A stretch of 64,000 nucleotides of DNA from Microbacteriaceae bacterium (GCA_031177985.1 JAPSJW010000003.1:62001-126000), one strand, 5' to 3'. Positions 46,701-55,411 are shown, numbered from the stretch's first letter. Program-made: numbers and translations. The notes: generated from the letters alone by a model not told the origin.

Positions 46701-47119
46701 TGATAGTCGTCAGTAACGGTCATGCTCTCAACCTCCGGGTCCTCAGGTAGTGATGCGGCATCGCATGCGAAGTCCCAGTCGTCAGTACTGTCCACCAGTG
46801 ATGGAAGTCGGCGAAGATCGTCCGCCTGGCAGGTGATCTCCTCGCCGGTTTCGAGTTGAATCTCGGACACCGGATCGAACGTCACGCCGTTTGCGTGGGT
46901 GATCGTGAACTCAAGAGTCAGCGTGACCCCGAGTCCGTTCTGCGTCAGGGTGCCCGCGTCGACGGTGTACCAACCCGTGTTCGTGTTGTCTTCGATGCCG
47001 GTGATGCGAATGCTTTGCACGACGTCCAATGGGTCTGGTTCGTCGGCCGCGCATCCTGTGAGAGCGAGCACTGCGCCAATGATCAACACCACACCCGTGA
47101 CGGTCCGCTTCGGTCTCAT
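46697..47119 (-). CDS. Small lipoprotein
   Basis: A 140-residue exported lipoprotein. The basic N-terminus and hydrophobic segment end in the lipobox LALTGC at about residues 18-23. The mature part is acidic with two further cysteines (ITCQADD and FACDAAS) that could form a disulfide. No family is recognised. It is convergent with the duplicated-domain gene and downstream of the recombinase on the same side. Confidence 0.65.
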   Translation of the reverse strand: MRPKRTVTGVVLIIGAVLALTGCAADEPDPLDVVQSIRITGIEDNTNTGWYTVDAGTLTQNGLGVTLTLEFTITHANGVTFDPVSEIQLETGEEITCQADDLRRLPSLVDSTDDWDFACDAASLPEDPEVESMTVTDDYH

Positions 47120-47146
47120 GAGCGCGAGCCTAGCGTCGCGCTTTTC

Positions 47147-47785
47147 TCAGCGTCGTGCCGAGTAGTAGACGTGTTGCACTGTTGAGGCGTGCCAAACCCC
47201 ACCGCGCGCTGAGGGCACACCGGCAGCGTTGAGGCGTTCTGCGATTGCCCGAAAACTCTGGCCTCGACGACGCGCGTGATTGATGCGCGCTGCGACCCGT
47301 GGCGGCACTCGGCTAGCCGCTCCTGGCACAACCCCCCGCTCACGCTTGGTCACCGCAAGCGCGGCCTTCGTTCGCTCACTGATGGTGTCGCCCTCCCACT
47401 CCGCAACGGCAATGAGAATGTGAGCGACGAGACGACCGGTGGGCGTGGTCATGTCAATGCCGACGTCCAGCGCCACTAGACCCCAGGCGCGGCGTCTTCG
47501 GCTCGGCTGAGTAGCGCGGCGAAGAATGGCGCCGAAAGCCACCACCGAGCGCGAGAGCCGGTCCAGCTTCGAGACCACCAGCGCGTCCGCTTCGCCCGCT
47601 TCGAGGATCGCAAGCGCCTGCGCCAAACCCGGACGTTGCGCGTTCTTGCCGGTCTCTCCCTGATCGATGATCCATTCGATCTCCCAGCCTCGCCGCACCG
47701 CCTCCATCTGGATCGCAGAGCGCTGGACCTCGATGCCATAGTCCTGCTCACGAGTGGACACACGCAGGTACCCGACGACCTTCAC
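47147..47785 (-). CDS. Small serine recombinase (resolvase/invertase family)
   Basis: A 212-residue site-specific recombinase. The catalytic Ser10 sits in GYLRVSTREQ, with SKLDRLSRSVVAF and GRLVAHILIAVAEWEGDTISERTKAAL as the other family signatures. A C-terminal helix-turn-helix (GQSFRAIAERLNAAGVPSARGGVWHASTVQHV) binds DNA. It is full length. It lies 1 kb from the yifB break and is the only recombinase in the island, so it may have been involved in the rearrangement. Small serine recombinases also act as resolvases or invertases. The start is GTG 47785. Confidence 0.88.
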   Translation of the reverse strand: MKVVGYLRVSTREQDYGIEVQRSAIQMEAVRRGWEIEWIIDQGETGKNAQRPGLAQALAILEAGEADALVVSKLDRLSRSVVAFGAILRRATQPSRRRRAWGLVALDVGIDMTTPTGRLVAHILIAVAEWEGDTISERTKAALAVTKRERGVVPGAASRVPPRVAARINHARRRGQSFRAIAERLNAAGVPSARGGVWHASTVQHVYYSARR

Positions 47786-47803
47786 AGCGCGGTACCTTCG
47801 CTC

Positions 47804-48001
47804 ATGCCCTTGATTGCGACACAGCACATCATCAGTGCCCTTGGCATCGACTCGGATTCTGCACTCGAAGACCTGAACGACGAGCTTGAGTCTCTTCCGC
47901 AGGTTCGGATCATCTCCATCGCCATGCGAGGCGTGCCCTTCAGGGTCATGGGACAGACCTCGGAAGGCGTGCAGTTGATCGCCGTAGTCGAAGAGGCGTG
48001 A
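47804..48001 (+). CDS. Small hypothetical protein
   Basis: A 65-residue protein (IATQHIISALGIDSDSALED then LESLPQVRIISIAMRG) with alternating hydrophobic and acidic residues like a small folded domain. It is divergent from the recombinase gene by 18 bases. No ribosome binding site is clear. A longer overlapping frame on the opposite strand is low quality. Confidence 0.45.
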   Translation: MPLIATQHIISALGIDSDSALEDLNDELESLPQVRIISIAMRGVPFRVMGQTSEGVQLIAVVEEA

Positions 48002-48036
48002 GCACATGAGTACCGCGAACTCGGCATGATGGGCTC

Positions 48037-48522
48037 ATGAGGACGCTCTTCGCCGGAGTCGTGCTGGTCGTCGCGGTAATTTGTGTCGTCGCTGGGAGCC
48101 TGGAGATTAGCCCGCCGCGTAATTCCGAGGGCTTTCCAACCGACATTCCTGATCTGGGCGCAGCTATCAGATGGTGGGTGTTTCCCGCCCTCGTCGCTAT
48201 TGCCCTCGTCGTGGGCATCGTTCTGACGATTTCGGATCGACGCAAGAATGCCGGTCGCGATCCGGGAGAAATCGAGGCGGAGCGAGCTTTGACGAGAGCG
48301 AAGTTCGCTGGGTACGTGAAAGTCGCCGCGACCGAGCCGCACTGCACACAATGCCCGACGCCCCGTTTCACGGGTCAGAAAGCAAGTGTGCGCGTAGGGA
48401 TCGGCTCGATCTGGCAGTGCCACCGATGTGGCCGACGCTGGATACTCGAGGCCCATGAGCACGAAGTGAATGAGCGCAAGACCACTCTCTCGAAGTGGCG
48501 CTTGGCGCCACGCAACGGATAA
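48037..48522 (+). CDS. Two-helix membrane protein with a C-terminal zinc ribbon
   Basis: A 161-residue protein with membrane helices at about residues 4-21 and 45-66. A cytoplasmic zinc ribbon follows with Cys pairs CTQC and CHRC about 24 residues apart, and a Glu/His-rich end. No family is recognised. It is the third zinc-ribbon gene in the island. Confidence 0.6.
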   Translation: MRTLFAGVVLVVAVICVVAGSLEISPPRNSEGFPTDIPDLGAAIRWWVFPALVAIALVVGIVLTISDRRKNAGRDPGEIEAERALTRAKFAGYVKVAATEPHCTQCPTPRFTGQKASVRVGIGSIWQCHRCGRRWILEAHEHEVNERKTTLSKWRLAPRNG

Positions 48523-48587
48523 CTCGGCCGCGTTCCGCATGCATTCTCTAACACCGAACGGCGCCTTCCGAAGGACGGTGTGCGTAG

Positions 48588-48785
48588 TCACCAGCCCAGC
48601 TCATTCGCCACATCGTGCGGCAGGTACCCCAGCTGCTCGTTTGCGGCGAGGTACAGCGCGCCTTCCACGAGCCGAGGCATTGCAGCCACGTCGTAGTGCA
48701 TCGGCCATGCAGGCTGCACGGCGAGCAGCACAGGCGTATTCGGGTCGAGGTGCTCAATGGCCTCTCGAAGCTTAGCCATAGTCAT
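48588..48785 (-). CDS. Small mobilome-type hypothetical protein
   Basis: A 65-residue protein (LREAIEHLDPNTPVLLAVQPAWP at the start, YLAANEQLGYLP near the end). It resembles a small family I recall from actinobacterial phage and plasmid regions. GAAAGGA precedes ATG 48785, which overlaps the stop of the yifB remnant (ATGA). This makes an accidental coupled pair across the island boundary. Confidence 0.55.
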   Translation of the reverse strand: MTMAKLREAIEHLDPNTPVLLAVQPAWPMHYDVAAMPRLVEGALYLAANEQLGYLPHDVANELGW

Positions 48786-49327
48786 CTTTCAGTCCTTTCA
48801 TTGTCAGGCTCGAACTCGCCGCCGTGCCAGATCGCCGCCTCGCGCAGGGAGGCGACGGGCACGACGCGGAGACCCGGCACGAGGGCTGCCTCGTCGGCGT
48901 TGCCGACCGGCACCATGACGGTCTCGAACCCGGCTCGCACCGCGGCGAGCGCCGCGGGGAGGATGCCGGGGATCGGGCGCAGCCGGCCGTCGAGGCCGAG
49001 CTCGCCCAGGTGCAGCACGCGCTCGACGGACTCCCCGCGCACAGTTCCGGCCGCGGCCAGCACCGCGAGCGCGATGCCGAGGTCGAAGCCGCTGCCGTGC
49101 TTGGGCAGCGCGGCCGGCGAGAGGTTGATCGTGATCCGTCGGGCCGGCAGGTCGCATCCCGAGTTGCTCGCAGCCGAGCGGACCCGGTCCTTCGCCTCGC
49201 CGAGGGCCGCGTCGGGTAGTCCGACGAGCACGAAGGCGGGGAGCTGGCTCGAGATGTCGGCTTCGATCTCGACGATCGCGCCCTCCAGTCCGAGGAGCGA
49301 GACCGCGTGCGTCCGTCCGAGCGCCAT
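48782..49327 (-). pseudogene. yifB: Truncated YifB/ComM-type Mg-chelatase-like protein
   Basis: The 181 codons retain the N-terminal ChlI-like domain (LGRTHAVSLLGLEGAIVEIEADIS, FVLVGLPDAALGEAKDRVRSA, ITINLSPAALPKHGSGFDLGIALAVL). The frame then leaves homology after GGEFEPD at about 48798 and stops six codons later. The AAA+ ATPase and C-terminal domains, about 320 residues, are gone. ComM normally drives branch migration in transformation, so this remnant is not functional for that role. ATG 49327 overlaps the yraN stop by one base. dprA, the usual next gene, is also missing. Confidence 0.85.
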
Positions 49328-49683
49328 CAGAGCACTCGCTTCAGATGATCGATCGCGGCCGGCGACCCGGTGGGAGCCAGCACTCCGACCGCATCGGTCC
49401 GCACCGAGCCCGACACTCCCGGATGCGCCTCGCACCACGCGCCGGCGAGGCGTCGGAGCCGAGCCAGCTTCACCGCGGTGATGGCCTCGAGCGGATGACC
49501 GAAGGCGGTGCTCGTGCGGGTCTTCACCTCGACGAACACGAGTTCGTCGCCGTCGGCCGCGACGAGGTCTATCTCGCCCTGCGCGCATCGCCAGTTGCGG
49601 TCGAGGATGCGCAGTCCCGCATCCTCGAGATGGTGCGCCGCCAGTGCTTCGCCGCGTCTGCCGAGGTCGTCCTTCGCTGCCAC
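49327..49683 (-). CDS. YraN/UPF0102 family nuclease-fold protein
   Basis: A 118-residue protein of the restriction-endonuclease-like fold. It starts GRRGEALAAHHLEDAGLRILDRNWR and carries the metal-site pattern GEIDLVAADGDELVFVEVKTR. The cellular role is not settled; it is consistently found next to rnhB and yifB. The start is GTG 49683. Confidence 0.92.
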   Translation of the reverse strand: MAAKDDLGRRGEALAAHHLEDAGLRILDRNWRCAQGEIDLVAADGDELVFVEVKTRTSTAFGHPLEAITAVKLARLRRLAGAWCEAHPGVSGSVRTDAVGVLAPTGSPAAIDHLKRVL

Positions 49684-49759
49684 CCGTCAAGAGTGGAGCG
49701 GCGCCCTCACACGCGAGGAGGCGGGGACGGCGATCGTGGAGAACCGCCCCTGTGAAGGA

Positions 49760-50083
49760 CTACTCGTCGAGCGCGAGCTCCTTGGGGAGCTCCAGCTCCT
49801 TCGCCGACAGCTCCTCGACGTTGACGTCCTTGAAGGTCAGCACGCGCACGCTCTTCACGAACCGGTCGGAGCGGTAGACGTCCCACACCCACACGTCGTT
49901 CATCGTGAGCTCGAAGTAGAAGTCGTGCTCGGTGTCGCGACGCTCGAGCGACACCTCGTTCGCCAGGTAGAACCGGCGCTCGGTCTCGACCACGTAGCGG
50001 AACTGCCCCACGATGTCGCGGTACTCGCGGTACAGCGCGAGCTCGACTTCGCGGTCGTAGTCCTCGAACTCGTCCTCGTCCAT
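49760..50083 (-). CDS. DUF2469 family protein
   Basis: A 107-residue acidic protein conserved across actinobacteria (MDEDEFEDYDREVELALYREYRDIVGQFRYVVETERRFYLAN). Its position between rnhB and yraN is the family's hallmark. Its function is unknown. Confidence 0.92.
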   Translation of the reverse strand: MDEDEFEDYDREVELALYREYRDIVGQFRYVVETERRFYLANEVSLERRDTEHDFYFELTMNDVWVWDVYRSDRFVKSVRVLTFKDVNVEELSAKELELPKELALDE

Positions 50084-50135
50084 TGGGTCGAGTGTAGTCG
50101 CGGGCCGCCGGAGGCGCAGACGGATGCCGAGCGGC

Positions 50136-50843
50136 TCACACCGCGAGCGCGTCCATCGCCTCCAGGGAGTCCTCGTCGAAGAGGGCGGGCTGCTCCTCGG
50201 GCTGCTTGTGTAGCCAGGTGATGCGGTGCAGCTCGCTGGGCCCGAGCTCGTGGATCGCGGCGTAGTGCTCGCGGCTCGCGTAGCCCTTGTTCGAGGCCCA
50301 CAGGTAGCCGGGGATCCGCGCGTCCTCCGCGATCATCAGCCGGTCGCGGCGCACCTTGGCGAGCACGGATGCGGCAGCCACCGACCCGCAGTCCCGGTCG
50401 GCCTTGATGCGGGTGCGCACGGTCAGCCCCGTACCGAGGGCGCGGGAGAGCCAGTCGAACGAGCCGTCGAGGATCGCGATCGAGTCGGTGTGCAGTCCGT
50501 CGACGTCGGGCAGCTGCTCGAAGGCGCGGAGACCCGCGAGCCCGAGCGCCGCGACGATTCCTATCTCGTCCACATCGGCGGCGCTCACCATGCCGACGGC
50601 CGACCAGCTCGCCCACTGGGAGGCCTTCGGCTCGAGCTCCTCACGACGCTTCTCGCTCAGCAGCTTGGAGTCCCGCAGTCCCTGCGGCATCCGCTTCTGA
50701 AAGGAGTCGAAGACGGCGACGCCGACAGCGACGGGGCCCGCGATCGCGCCGCGACCGACCTCGTCGACGCCGATCACGTAGCGTGCGCCCTCCCGGTGGA
50801 GCGACTTCTCGAGACGGAGGGTGGGGGTCGCGACCGCCATCAT
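50136..50843 (-). CDS. rnhB: Ribonuclease HII
   Basis: Removes RNA from RNA/DNA hybrids and single ribonucleotides from DNA. It has 235 residues. Catalytic acidic residues are visible in VIGVDEVGRGAIAGP and in IKADRDCGSVAAASVLAKVRRD, and AILDGSFDWL gives the third. ATG 50843 overlaps the lepB stop (ATGA); a second ATG follows at once. Confidence 0.95.
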   Translation of the reverse strand: MMAVATPTLRLEKSLHREGARYVIGVDEVGRGAIAGPVAVGVAVFDSFQKRMPQGLRDSKLLSEKRREELEPKASQWASWSAVGMVSAADVDEIGIVAALGLAGLRAFEQLPDVDGLHTDSIAILDGSFDWLSRALGTGLTVRTRIKADRDCGSVAAASVLAKVRRDRLMIAEDARIPGYLWASNKGYASREHYAAIHELGPSELHRITWLHKQPEEQPALFDEDSLEAMDALAV

Positions 50844-51577
50844 CCGCCCTGATTCTCGCTCTCGACGTCGCGGAAGACCGCGGGGTAGTTGTCGAGCACG
50901 GCCCACCGATCGACCGGCCAGGTGATGACGACGGCCTTGCCGACGACGTTCTCGATCGGCACGAAGCCGTCGGTCGGCCCCTCGGTGTTGTAGCGGGAGT
51001 CGCGCGAGTTGTTGCGGTTGTCGCCCATGACCCACAGCGAGTCGTCGGGCACGGTCACCTCGAAGTCGACGCCGGAGGCAGGCGCGCCGTCGGGCACGTT
51101 GATGTACGGCTCATCGAGCGGCACGCCGTTGACGCTCACCTGGCCGAAGTCGTTGCAGCAGACGACGGTGTCGCCCGGCAGGCCGATGATGCGCTTGATG
51201 AGATGGTCGTTGCTGTCGGGCGCGGTGAGGCCGATGAAGCCGAGCACGCCGTCGACGAACTCCACGATCGCCGGACGCTCGGGTTCGACCTTCGGAGTGA
51301 GCCAGCCGCCCGGATCGCGGAAGACGACGACGTCGCCGTGCTCGAGCGGTGCGAGGTCGGGCTGCAGCTGATTGACGATGATGCGGTCGTTCTCGAGCAG
51401 GGTCTGCTCCATCGACGCCGACGGAATGTAGAACGAGCGGATCAGGAACGTCTTGATGAGGAACGAGATCAGCAGCGCCGCTACGAAGATGACGAGGATG
51501 TCGCGCAGGAAGAGCTTGACGCCCCGCGCCCGGCTCGGCTTCGCCTCGACCTCGTCCGCGGTCGTCGTGTCGTTCAT
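50840..51577 (-). CDS. lepB: Signal peptidase I
   Basis: Membrane protease that cleaves Sec signal peptides. It has 245 residues with one N-terminal membrane helix (ILVIFVAALLISFLIKTFLI). The catalytic Ser lies in IPSASMEQTL, the Lys region in IKRIIGLPGDTV and box E in VMGDNRNNSRDSR. It lies between rplS and rnhB, as usual in the group. Confidence 0.96.
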   Translation of the reverse strand: MNDTTTADEVEAKPSRARGVKLFLRDILVIFVAALLISFLIKTFLIRSFYIPSASMEQTLLENDRIIVNQLQPDLAPLEHGDVVVFRDPGGWLTPKVEPERPAIVEFVDGVLGFIGLTAPDSNDHLIKRIIGLPGDTVVCCNDFGQVSVNGVPLDEPYINVPDGAPASGVDFEVTVPDDSLWVMGDNRNNSRDSRYNTEGPTDGFVPIENVVGKAVVITWPVDRWAVLDNYPAVFRDVESENQGG

Positions 51578-51589
51578 TTAAACCCCTGA

Positions 51590-51618
51590 GCTCCCTGCCA
51601 GTGTAAACAGCAGGGAGC
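51590..51618 (-). terminator. Hairpin between rplS and lepB
   Basis: Nine-base perfect arms GCTCCCTGC (51590-51598) and GCAGGGAGC (51610-51618) with an 11-base loop, 32 bases after the rplS stop. On the minus strand it is followed by a short run of Ts in the lepB start region. It probably attenuates rplS transcripts. Confidence 0.65.
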
Positions 51619-51649
51619 CCAGTATCGCCTGTGAGGAAGCAAAGACGGA

Positions 51650-51997
51650 TTACGCCTCGCGCTTCTCCTTGATCTTCGCCTTCTTGCCGCGCAGCTCGCG
51701 CAGGTAGTAGAGCTTCGCGCGGCGGACGTCACCGCGGGTGACGATCTCGATGTGGTCGATGACCGGGGAGTGCACGGGGAAGGTGCGCTCGACGCCGACC
51801 TGGAAGCTCACCTTGCGCACGGTGAAGGTCTCGCGGATGCCTTCGCCCGAGCGGCCGATGACGACGCCCTGGAAGACCTGGATGCGGGAGCGGCTGCCTT
51901 CGACGATGTTGACGTGCACCTTGACGGTGTCACCGGCCCGGAAGTCCGGGATGTCGGACCGCAGGCTGGCTGCGTCCACCGAGTCGAGGATGTGCAT
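51650..51997 (-). CDS. rplS: 50S ribosomal protein L19
   Basis: A 115-residue ribosomal protein at the subunit interface. [31 protein letters not shown] and the C-terminal [19 protein letters not shown] are diagnostic. Its usual neighbour trmD lies 2.7 kb upstream, with four genes in between. Confidence 0.97.
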   Translation of the reverse strand: MHILDSVDAASLRSDIPDFRAGDTVKVHVNIVEGSRSRIQVFQGVVIGRSGEGIRETFTVRKVSFQVGVERTFPVHSPVIDHIEIVTRGDVRRAKLYYLRELRGKKAKIKEKREA

Positions 51998-52131
51998 AGC
52001 TGTTCGCTCTCTGTGACCGCCACAGGTCGATCACGGGTTCAGTTGAAGAAGGAGGTGTGGCCCCGCGTCGCAGATGATCCCCCTGAGGCAGGACCGTGCG
52101 GAAGCACGATCGTCCATTCTGCCACAGAAGG

Positions 52132-52617
52132 TCAGCGGTCGCGACTCTGCCCCTGCTCCAGCACGATGACCCTGGGGTCTGCGTCGCCCCCGCCGCGGGC
52201 GGCCTGCTGCTCCCAGTTGGCCACGAGGCCCCGCACGCGCCTGCGGGTCTCGGTCACGAGCTCGTAGACGCCGAACCAGAACGCGGCGAGACCGAGCATG
52301 AGCACGAAGGCCGCGGCGAGGTTGCTCCACAGCTCCGGCAGCAGCGGGATGCCGAGCGCGAGGATGGCGACATGCCAGGCGGTGAGGAGCGCGGCATCCT
52401 GCCAGGAGACGGCTCGGGCGGTGCGGGCGCTCCGCCGGGCGGTGATGATGCCCGCCGTGGCGAGCATCGCGATGGCGAGCGCCGGGGCGAGGAAGACCAG
52501 GGCGACGGTCTGCCCGCCGAGCCCCTCGGAGAGGATGCCCCGGCCGAGGAAGAGCCAGACGGGCAGCACGAGGGCGGCGGGGAACTGCCACGCGAACACG
52601 AGTCGGCGGTACAGCAT
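52132..52617 (-). CDS. Four-helix membrane protein of unknown function
   Basis: A 161-residue protein with four predicted membrane helices (ALVLPVWLFLG, VALVFLAPALAIAMLATAGII, AALLTAWHVAILALGIPLL, LAAAFVLMLGLAAFWFGVYEL) and a polar cytoplasmic tail. No family is recognised. It is divergent from map. Confidence 0.7.
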   Translation of the reverse strand: MLYRRLVFAWQFPAALVLPVWLFLGRGILSEGLGGQTVALVFLAPALAIAMLATAGIITARRSARTARAVSWQDAALLTAWHVAILALGIPLLPELWSNLAAAFVLMLGLAAFWFGVYELVTETRRRVRGLVANWEQQAARGGGDADPRVIVLEQGQSRDR

Positions 52618-52696
52618 GGCTCAACGGTATCGTCGCAGGGATGGACGGCGCAGACGGAATGAGCAGACTCGCGATGGATTCTCAGCGGAGCGCATC

Positions 52697-53467
52697 GTGA
52701 TCGAGCTGCGCACACCGGCCGAGATCGAGCAGATGAAGGCGGCGGGCACCTTCGTCGCCTCCGTGCTCGAGGCGACCCGCGACGCGGCCGCGGTCGGCGT
52801 GAACCTGCTGGAGCTCGACGCGCTGGCCCACCGGATGATCCGGGAGCGCGGGGCGACGAGCTGCTACATCGACTACCACCCCTCGTTCGGCGCCTCCCCG
52901 TTCGGCAAGGTGCTGTGCACCTCGGTGAACGACGCCGCGCTGCACGGTCTCCCCTTCGACTACCGGCTGCGCGACGGCGACCTGCTGACGGTCGACTTCG
53001 CGGCCGAGGTCGACGGCTGGGTCGCCGACTCGGCGGTCTCGCTCGTGGTGGGCACCCCTCGCGACGAGGACCTGAAGCTCATCGACACGGTCGATCGGGC
53101 GCTCGAGGCGGGCATCGCTCAGGCCACGGTCGGCAACCGCATCGGCGACATCTCGTCGGCGATCGGCGACGTCGCGCGCGCCGCCGGCCTCTCCGTGAAC
53201 CTCGACTTCGGCGGCCACGGCGTGGGCCGCGAGATGCACGGCGACCCGCACATCCCGAACGACGGACGCCCGAAGCGAGGGCTGCCGCTGCGCCCCGGCC
53301 TGGTCTTCGCGATCGAGCCGTGGTTCATGCTCGGCACCGACCGGATCTACACCGACCGTGACGGCTGGACCCTGCGGAGCGCAGACGGCTCCCGCGCCGC
53401 CCATGCCGAGCACACCGTGGCCGTCACCGAGGACGGGCCGGTCGTGCTGACCGCGAGGAGCAGCTGA
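52697..53467 (+). CDS. map: Methionine aminopeptidase, type I
   Basis: Removes the initiator methionine. It has 256 residues with the five metal ligands in context: LLTVDFAAEVDGWVADSAVS (two Asp), GGHGVGREMHGDPHIPN (His), VFAIEPWFM (Glu) and AHAEHTVAVT (Glu). GTG 52697 gives the normal N-terminus IELRTPAEIEQMKAAG; the frame is open far upstream. Confidence 0.95.
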   Translation: MIELRTPAEIEQMKAAGTFVASVLEATRDAAAVGVNLLELDALAHRMIRERGATSCYIDYHPSFGASPFGKVLCTSVNDAALHGLPFDYRLRDGDLLTVDFAAEVDGWVADSAVSLVVGTPRDEDLKLIDTVDRALEAGIAQATVGNRIGDISSAIGDVARAAGLSVNLDFGGHGVGREMHGDPHIPNDGRPKRGLPLRPGLVFAIEPWFMLGTDRIYTDRDGWTLRSADGSRAAHAEHTVAVTEDGPVVLTARSS

Positions 53468-53514
53468 CGGAAGAGCGGGAGATCCCGCTCCCGGGCGGTC
53501 GCAGCGGTGGCGCT

Positions 53515-54207
53515 GTGCTGGTGGACGGCACGGTGCGCAGGGCCGCGGGACCGTGGACACCCGGCGTTCACGCTCTGCTCGAGCACCTTCACGCGGTCGG
53601 CTTCACGGAGGCCCCGCGGCCGCTCGGCATGGACGACCGCGGGCGGGAGGTCCTGACCTTCATCCCGGGGCAGACGACGGGCGACTGGCCGTGGCCGGAC
53701 TGGGTCTGGGCCGACGAGACGATGCTGCAGGCGGCGGACTGGCTGCGCCGCTACCACGAGGCGGTCGCGTCGTTCGTGCCGCCGACGGGTTCGGCGTGGC
53801 GGCTCGGCGGGCGACTCCAGCCCGGCCAGCTGATCGCGCACAACGATCCCGGTCCGTACAACGCGGCCTGGGACGGGCGGCTCGCGGGCTTCTTCGACTG
53901 GGACTTCGCGGGACCCGCCACTCGCGAGTGGGAGCTCGCCTACCTCGCGTTCGCCTGGGTGCCGCTGTACTCGACAGAGCTCGACGCCGACCGGGGCCGC
54001 CGGCTACGGATGCTGCTGCGGGCCTACGGCAGCGCCCTCCCGGTCGATGCGGTGGTCACCTTGGCCGCCCGCCGTGCGCGGCACCTCGCCGCGACGGTGC
54101 GGCGCCTGGCGGCGGCGGGCGACGCCGCGTTCGCCCGCCAGGTCGAGGACGGGTCGCCCGGGCTGCTCGAGCAGAGCGCCAGGGAGCTCGACGACCTGCG
54201 TCTCTAG
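53515..54207 (+). CDS. Aminoglycoside-phosphotransferase-fold kinase
   Basis: A 230-residue protein of the APH kinase fold. The catalytic and metal motifs are QLIAHNDPGPYNAAW (Brenner-type HxD) and GFFDWDFAGPATREWELAYLAF. The glycine-rich N-lobe is short (RRAAGPWTPGVHALLEHLHAVGF). Homology seems to begin about 15 codons before GTG 53515 (IPLPGGRSGGAVLV), so translation may start from a CTG at 53464 that overlaps the map stop. The substrate is unknown; resistance should not be assumed. Its stop shares CTAG with the convergent gene. Confidence 0.8.
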   Translation: MLVDGTVRRAAGPWTPGVHALLEHLHAVGFTEAPRPLGMDDRGREVLTFIPGQTTGDWPWPDWVWADETMLQAADWLRRYHEAVASFVPPTGSAWRLGGRLQPGQLIAHNDPGPYNAAWDGRLAGFFDWDFAGPATREWELAYLAFAWVPLYSTELDADRGRRLRMLLRAYGSALPVDAVVTLAARRARHLAATVRRLAAAGDAAFARQVEDGSPGLLEQSARELDDLRL

Positions 54208-54725
54208 TACGGCGGAGGCGGCGGAGCGAAGTCGTCGGCAGGCGGTGCCGACGCGGGACGCTGGGCAGGAGCGGGACCGGGCGCAGGAACGGGCGCGGCA
54301 GCCTGGGCGAGGAACAACTCACCCCGGCGGAACCTCGAGGTCGCGACCGAGATCATCGCGCACGCGACGACCGCGGTGATGACCAGCAGCGGCACGACGA
54401 ACAGCCCGCCCCAGAGGATCGAGCCCTCGTCCCACGCGCCGAGCAGCAGCACCGCGGTCAGGCCGTACTCGATGCCGAGCACGATCTTCTCCCCGCGGGT
54501 GAGCGCCTGCACCCGTCGCCGCGACAGGATCAGCTGGTTCACGAGGAGCGAGACCAGGAGGCCGGGGAAGACGGCGAAGGTCAGCACGAGCATGAGGAAG
54601 ACGCCCGGCACGACACCCTCGTCGACGAGGTCGGTGCTCGAGAAGACGAGGCCGGTGATGACTATCAGGAGGACGACGCCCGCTGCGATCAGCTGCGACC
54701 AGTACCATCCGGGACTCGGCTTCAT
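54204..54725 (-). CDS. Four-helix membrane protein with a Pro/Ala-rich tail
   Basis: A 173-residue protein with four predicted membrane helices in residues 10-130 and a cytoplasmic tail rich in Pro and Ala ending in PPPPPY. No family is recognised. Its start overlaps the trmD stop by 4 bases (ATGA), so it is co-translated with trmD. Confidence 0.7.
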   Translation of the reverse strand: MKPSPGWYWSQLIAAGVVLLIVITGLVFSSTDLVDEGVVPGVFLMLVLTFAVFPGLLVSLLVNQLILSRRRVQALTRGEKIVLGIEYGLTAVLLLGAWDEGSILWGGLFVVPLLVITAVVACAMISVATSRFRRGELFLAQAAAPVPAPGPAPAQRPASAPPADDFAPPPPPY

Positions 54726-55411
54726 GATTCCTCCAGCAGGTCGGGGCGCATCCGTCTCGTGCGTTCGAGCTGCTGCTCGCGACGCCAGGCCGCGATGGCG
54801 GCGTGGTTGCCGCTCAGCAGGATCGGCGGTACCTCGAGCCCGCGCCAGGCGGCGGGCTTCGTGTAACTCGGGTATTCGAGCAGGCCGTCCTCGTGGCTCT
54901 CCTCCGTGAGGCTGTCCGGGTTGCCCACGACGCCGGGCACCAGCCTGCCGATCGCCTCGATCATCGCGGTCGCGGCGACCTCTCCCCCGTTGAGCACGTA
55001 GTCGCCGAGGCTCAGCTCACGCACCCTCGCCCGGCCCCGGGCATGATCGACGACGCGCTGGTCGATGCCCTCGTAGCGTCCGCAGGCGAAGACGATCCGG
55101 CGCTCGAAGGCGAGCTCGCGGGCGATCGACTGGCTGAAGCGCTCGCCTGCCGGAGAGGTGAAGACGACCACCGCATCCGTGTCGTCGCCCAGCACGTCGT
55201 CGAGCGCCTCACCCCACGGCTCCGGCTTCATGACCATGCCCGCTCCCCCGCCGTAGGGGGTGTCGTCGACGGTGCGGTGCCGGTCGTGCGTGTAGTCCCG
55301 CAGGTCGTGCACGTGCACGTCGAGCACACCCTGCTGTCTAGCCTTGCCGAGCAGCGAGACGTCGAGCACGGAGAAGAACTCCGGGAAGATCGAGACGACG
55401 TCGAGGCGCAC
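54722..55411 (-). CDS. trmD: tRNA (guanine37-N1)-methyltransferase
   Basis: Methylates G37 of tRNAs with CNN and related anticodons to prevent frameshifting. It is a SPOUT-fold enzyme of 229 residues. [43 protein letters not shown] and [15 protein letters not shown] (trefoil knot) are diagnostic. rimM, normally directly upstream, lies 7.5 kb away beyond the nitrite genes. Confidence 0.96.
   Translation of the reverse strand: MRLDVVSIFPEFFSVLDVSLLGKARQQGVLDVHVHDLRDYTHDRHRTVDDTPYGGGAGMVMKPEPWGEALDDVLGDDTDAVVVFTSPAGERFSQSIARELAFERRIVFACGRYEGIDQRVVDHARGRARVRELSLGDYVLNGGEVAATAMIEAIGRLVPGVVGNPDSLTEESHEDGLLEYPSYTKPAAWRGLEVPPILLSGNHAAIAAWRREQQLERTRRMRPDLLEES

Larger units (their letters stand above)
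39804..48797. mobile_element. Lower-GC genomic island with defence-type genes
   Basis: Between the glycosyltransferase stop and the break in yifB, base composition and codon use change: more AT-rich third positions, many short genes and frequent strand switches. Gene content is TIR, GIY-YIG and HEPN-like proteins, orphan membrane proteins, small zinc-ribbon proteins, two broken genes and a serine recombinase. The right edge is marked by the truncated yifB. The left edge is placed by composition only. No flanking direct repeats or tRNA were found, so the mechanism of entry is open. Confidence 0.65.

Noticed and set aside
47782-48591. A 269-codon minus-strand frame over the small plus-strand genes at 47804 and 48037
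   Set aside because: Composition is antisense-like, while the plus-strand frames have membrane helices and paired CxxC motifs.
53515-54207. Calling the APH-fold gene an antibiotic-resistance gene
   Set aside because: Only the kinase fold is visible; such proteins are common in actinobacteria with unknown substrates.
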